From Phycisphaerales bacterium (GTDB lineage Bacteria; Planctomycetota; Phycisphaerae; Phycisphaerales; SM1A02): DNA of 20,304 nt. The translations under genes were made by a program, and so were the position numbers. This document shows positions 15,283-20,304 of the stretch, piece by piece. The notes under the pieces are model-generated. The model saw only the letters and a list, made by a program, of their open reading frames with translations, was not told the origin of the DNA and ran no database searches. The stretch is taken from contig VERO01000010.1 in the NCBI GenBank assembly GCA_018882625.1, forward strand, positions 1 through 20,304. The letters are read 5' to 3'. Position 1 is the first letter of the stretch, and every line of letters starts with the position of its first letter.

Positions 15283-16320
15283 TTACAGCGCCCGCCGGGC
15301 CATCTCGATCATCTGCAGCGCTGCGAGGGCGTCCTCAGGACGGTCTCTGGGATCCTCAGCGAGCATTGGCGAGACCAGAGGATCAATGCGGGACCGTACG
15401 GCGTGGAGGAGTTCGTCCGAGCTGCCCATGCGCCTCAGGCGCGCGAGACCCGAGGCAGCCGCAGGATCCTCGCGGATCAGCTGGGCGAGGGATTCCGAAG
15501 GCGCGCAGGGTGCAGCTGGGGCCTTGCGCGCCCGCCGGCGCGCTGGCGTGCGGGCCGTGGTGCCCTGTGCAGGTGAGCTGCGACGAGTCCGCGCGATGAC
15601 CCCGGCGACAAGCTCCGCGATCAGCATCCCGAGCGAGAACACGTCCGCGCGCGCATCGCACGCTGCGATCCCATCGGACCACTGCTCGGGCGACATGTAG
15701 TCGGGGGTGCCCATGCGGTGCACGGTGCTGAGAGGCGTCAGCCTCGGCCCGCGTCCCGCGAGGGCGCGTGCCAGGCCAAAGTCGATGATGCGCACCGTGT
15801 GTCGCTCGCCGCGGCAGGATGCGATCACGTTTCCAGGCTTGATGTCCCGGTGGATGATGCCGCGTGCGTGGGCGGCGGCGAGCCCCTCGCACGCCGCGCT
15901 CACAAGCGCCATGCGCGATCGGATCGTCAGCATGCGGTCATCGCACTCTGCCGTGATGGCCGATCCATCCACGAGCGGCATGGCAAACCAGGGCACCCCT
16001 GACTCGTGGAGGCCAGAGTCCACGACCGTGATCACGCATGGATGCGCGACGGCACCGATGAGCTTCCGCTCCGCCTCGAACCGGGCCAGCATGTCCTCCG
16101 CATCCACTCCGGGGTCGAAGAGCTTCACCGCGTGCGCAGGCGACTCCTCCCCGTCGCGGATCGCCGCGAAGACCTGAGCGACTCCTCCGCGACCGATGGG
16201 ATGCAGCAGCGTGAACCGGCCGCAGCGGAGCATCCGTCCAAGGTCGCCTCTCGTGATGCGGGCGCCAAGCGCACGCAGCAGCGCATCGAGGTCCGCGTCC
16301 GGGATCTTGCGCGCAGGCAT
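15283..16320 (-). CDS. Soluble Ser/Thr protein kinase (Hanks-type)
   Basis: A 345-aa kinase with all key residues: Gly-rich loop IGRGGVAQVF (42-51), ATP-binding Lys66 in HAVKLF, HRDIKPGN (157-164, catalytic Asp159), DFG (180-182), activation-segment end GTPDYMSPEQ (204-213) and Asp226 in DVFSLG. No membrane segment or sensor domain follows, so it should be cytosolic. An Arg/Ala/Pro-rich insert (about 244-272) separates the two helical parts of the C-lobe. It starts five bases after the sigma factor stop, with GAGGA as a likely Shine-Dalgarno, so it is the last gene of the cassette. Its stop TAA abuts the tRNA gene. Likely partners are the sigma factor and the larger kinase upstream. Confidence 0.92.
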   Translation of the reverse strand: MPARKIPDADLDALLRALGARITRGDLGRMLRCGRFTLLHPIGRGGVAQVFAAIRDGEESPAHAVKLFDPGVDAEDMLARFEAERKLIGAVAHPCVITVVDSGLHESGVPWFAMPLVDGSAITAECDDRMLTIRSRMALVSAACEGLAAAHARGIIHRDIKPGNVIASCRGERHTVRIIDFGLARALAGRGPRLTPLSTVHRMGTPDYMSPEQWSDGIAACDARADVFSLGMLIAELVAGVIARTRRSSPAQGTTARTPARRRARKAPAAPCAPSESLAQLIREDPAAASGLARLRRMGSSDELLHAVRSRIDPLVSPMLAEDPRDRPEDALAALQMIEMARRAL

Positions 16321-16325
16321 CGTCC

Positions 16326-16992
16326 TCAGGGGATCTCGCGGGAGAGACGCCTCGCGAGCTTCCGCCGGCCCTCGCTCAGTTCGCGGTACCCGGTGCGCTC
16401 GCTGATGCCGAGCAGTTCCGCGATCCGCGGCATCGGCACGTCAAGCACGAGGTGAAGCGTGACGATCTCCATCATCCTGGGGTGCGTGCGGGTCAGCTCG
16501 CTCATGTGCGCGAGCAGGCTCTGCTGCACGGCGGGCAGGGCGGGCGCCGGCGGGCGTGCGGAATCCCCCGGCAATGCACGCCGCCGGTCGCCGTGGACGT
16601 CTGGCGTGAGCGGCGAGTGCGGCACATGCTTGCCTCGCTTGGCTGCGCGCCGAAGCTTCATGCGATCGGACATGGCCTGTGCCATGAGGATCGTGGTGAG
16701 GCCGCGCAGGTGCGCTGGCTCGCGTGGCAGCGTTCGCTGCCGCATCAGCCTCATCACCGACTCCGACACGAGGGAAGTCGGGGACATGGTGCCCGCAAGG
16801 CGGGAGCTTCGCAGCTGCCGCGCGGCGATGCGGCGGAGCTCCGGATAGTTGCTCTCGATGAGCGTGCCGATGGTCTTGCGGCCGATCGCACTCCCGGAGG
16901 AACGGCGGGTCACGCGATCCGGCGTCCGCACCGCGCGGATCGACTTGGTTGCGGGCTTGCGCGGTTCGGCGGCACGTCTCCGTGATGGTTGG

Positions 16993-17009
<17 letters not shown>
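16326..17009 (-). CDS. ECF-type RNA polymerase sigma factor (TIGR02999-like)
   Basis: A 227-aa protein when read from the GTG at 17009. Region 2 is seen as YPELRRIAARQLRS (55-68), TMSPTSLVSESVMRL (74-88) and the basic stretch MKLRRAAKRGKH (117-128); region 4 has its helix-turn-helix at about 180-222 (MPRIAELLGISERT). Together these match the planctomycete-rich TIGR02999 group. The usual acidic DAED of region 2.2 is replaced by a Ser/Thr-rich stretch. No ATG occurs before residue 75, so a GTG start is needed; 17009 overlaps the kinase stop by 17 bases, and later GTGs (residues 27 or 33) would drop an Arg/Ser-rich extension. No anti-sigma gene is nearby; kinases lie on both sides instead. Confidence 0.85.
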
Positions 17010-19257
<2,248 letters not shown>

Positions 19258-19459
19258 GTGTGAGGAGCCTAACTGCACCGATTCACGTCCGCGCATTCGT
19301 CGATCACTTGGTTTTATTGATCACCTCCGATTGCAGCGAGTGCTTGCGGATCTTCAATCAACTACGGCATTGCGGCAGCTTCGGCCCGCGATTTCCCGTT
19401 AGAGGGGCGGCGCGCGCGGCGTGTCACCAAACACTGTCAAATGGGAGTCGTCAACTCAG

Positions 19460-20304
19460 ATGCATCACAGAGTGTTCCGGATCGTCTCGAAACCCATGGC
19501 GGTCTGCACGACGGCGATCATGATCGCGCTTACCAGCGACTCGCGCGCAGCAGCGGAGGGTCAAATCGTAGTGTGGGGCCAGCAGAGCGGTAACGGCTCC
19601 ACGCTGCTTCAGCCTCGATCACTCTTGCCGTTCACCGTAGTGTCCGCGGGTGGACTGCACTCCATGGCACTGCGGTCTGATGGATCCTTGATGGGATGGG
19701 GCGATGACGCCCTTGGCCAATCATCCGTGCCACCCGGCTTGGGACCAGTGAAGGCGGTGGACATCGGATTCGCGTACTCGATGGCGCTGAAGCCTGATGG
19801 GTCAGTCGTGTGCTGGGGATGGAACTCCCATGGTCAATGCTCTGTGCCGTCCGGCCTTGGGCCGGTGTCAAGCATCGCGGCAGGACAATCGCACTGCGCT
19901 GTAGTTCGAGTCAACGGGAGTGTCGCCTGCTGGGGACAAAACACCAGTGGGCAATGCAATGTGCCGACGGGCCTGCAGTCGGTATCAGTGGTCGACGCAG
20001 GCGCCGCATACACCATCGCCTTGACGTCGAACGGCAGTCTCCACGCTTGGGGGGATGGCGCCTACCAGCCACCGGAAGGCACTGGACCGCTCAGTACGGT
20101 CACAGCTGGGGCCTCTCACAGTGCAGCGATCAAGCTTGATGGAACCATCGTCGTGTGGGGATCCAACGAGAGCGGACAGCTCAATGTGCCCGCTGGGCTG
20201 GGTGTTGTGACCGCGATCTCCGCAGGTGCTTCACATACGGTCGCGCTCAAGGCAGATGGATCCGTGGCCTGCTGGGGCTTGGACAACTACGGGCAATGCA
20301 GGGT
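19460..20304 (+). CDS. Secreted RCC1-repeat protein (5' part, cut by window end)
   Basis: An open frame from the ATG at 19460 to the window end, 281 codons, with no stop. The N-terminus has a hydrophobic core and a likely signal-peptide cleavage near residue 32 (after RAAA). From about residue 35 it holds repeats of about 50 residues with the RCC1 pattern, AGxxHSxALxxDGSxxxWG followed by GQCxVPxGL; about five are visible. In bacteria such repeats form a seven-bladed propeller in secreted proteins, with no fixed enzymatic role. Two sampled 60-base lines have about 62% GC, against 77% in one line of the hydrolase gene. A weak GGGAG lies 12 bases before the ATG. It is divergent from the kinase cassette. 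Confidence 0.85.
   Translation, partial: MHHRVFRIVSKPMAVCTTAIMIALTSDSRAAAEGQIVVWGQQSGNGSTLLQPRSLLPFTVVSAGGLHSMALRSDGSLMGWGDDALGQSSVPPGLGPVKAVDIGFAYSMALKPDGSVVCWGWNSHGQCSVPSGLGPVSSIAAGQSHCAVVRVNGSVACWGQNTSGQCNVPTGLQSVSVVDAGAAYTIALTSNGSLHAWGDGAYQPPEGTGPLSTVTAGASHSAAIKLDGTIVVWGSNESGQLNVPAGLGVVTAISAGASHTVALKADGSVACWGLDNYGQCR

Overview
The window looks like a piece of a GC-rich planctomycete, most likely Phycisphaerae. The evidence is a divergent membrane pyrophosphatase of the type I associate with this phylum, a secreted enzyme ending in a two-repeat dockerin-like Ca2+-binding tail, a beta-helix protein ending in a D-x-N-x-NG Ca2+-binding tail, an ECF sigma factor of the planctomycete-rich TIGR02999 type packed between two Hanks-type kinases, and few clear Shine-Dalgarno sites. 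The assignment rests on these traits only; no rRNA is present. Both edges look like contig ends: the left is a perfect fold-back repeat and the right cuts a gene.

Layout. 1-349: a 76-bp perfect inverted repeat around a 96-base loop, then a strong hairpin. 350-2893 (-): membrane pyrophosphatase with a credible promoter. 3099-4115 (+): stand-alone RlmK-type 23S rRNA methyltransferase, converging with a 29-base overlap on a secreted NHL-type propeller protein (4087-5196, -). 5285-8750 (+): a tight four-gene run of a DUF4956-like membrane protein, ABC ATPase, ABC permease and an NMT1/THI5-type binding lipoprotein, probably one importer operon plus an accessory protein. 8807-10225 (+): secreted alpha/beta hydrolase of the cutinase/PETase-like group with a dockerin-like tail. 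10354-11079 (+): orphan N4/N6-type methyltransferase. 11134-13704 (-): 856-residue lipoprotein of unknown function. 13949-15121 (+): secreted parallel beta-helix protein. 15210-15282 (+): tRNA-Arg(TCG), directly abutting the stop codon of the next gene.

15283-19257 (-): a three-gene signalling cassette, transcribed right to left: transmembrane Ser/Thr kinase with a long C-terminal TPR-like region, ECF sigma factor (17-base overlap), and a soluble Ser/Thr kinase (5-base gap). The sigma factor carries hydroxyl residues where typical ECF factors have an acidic patch in region 2.2, so direct phosphorylation by a neighbouring kinase is a testable idea. This is the most interesting system in the window. 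19460-20304 (+): the 5' part of a secreted RCC1-repeat protein, divergent from the cassette and lower in GC than the rest.

The genes mix core functions (PPi energetics, rRNA modification, tRNA, nutrient uptake) with envelope and secreted proteins and phospho-signalling.
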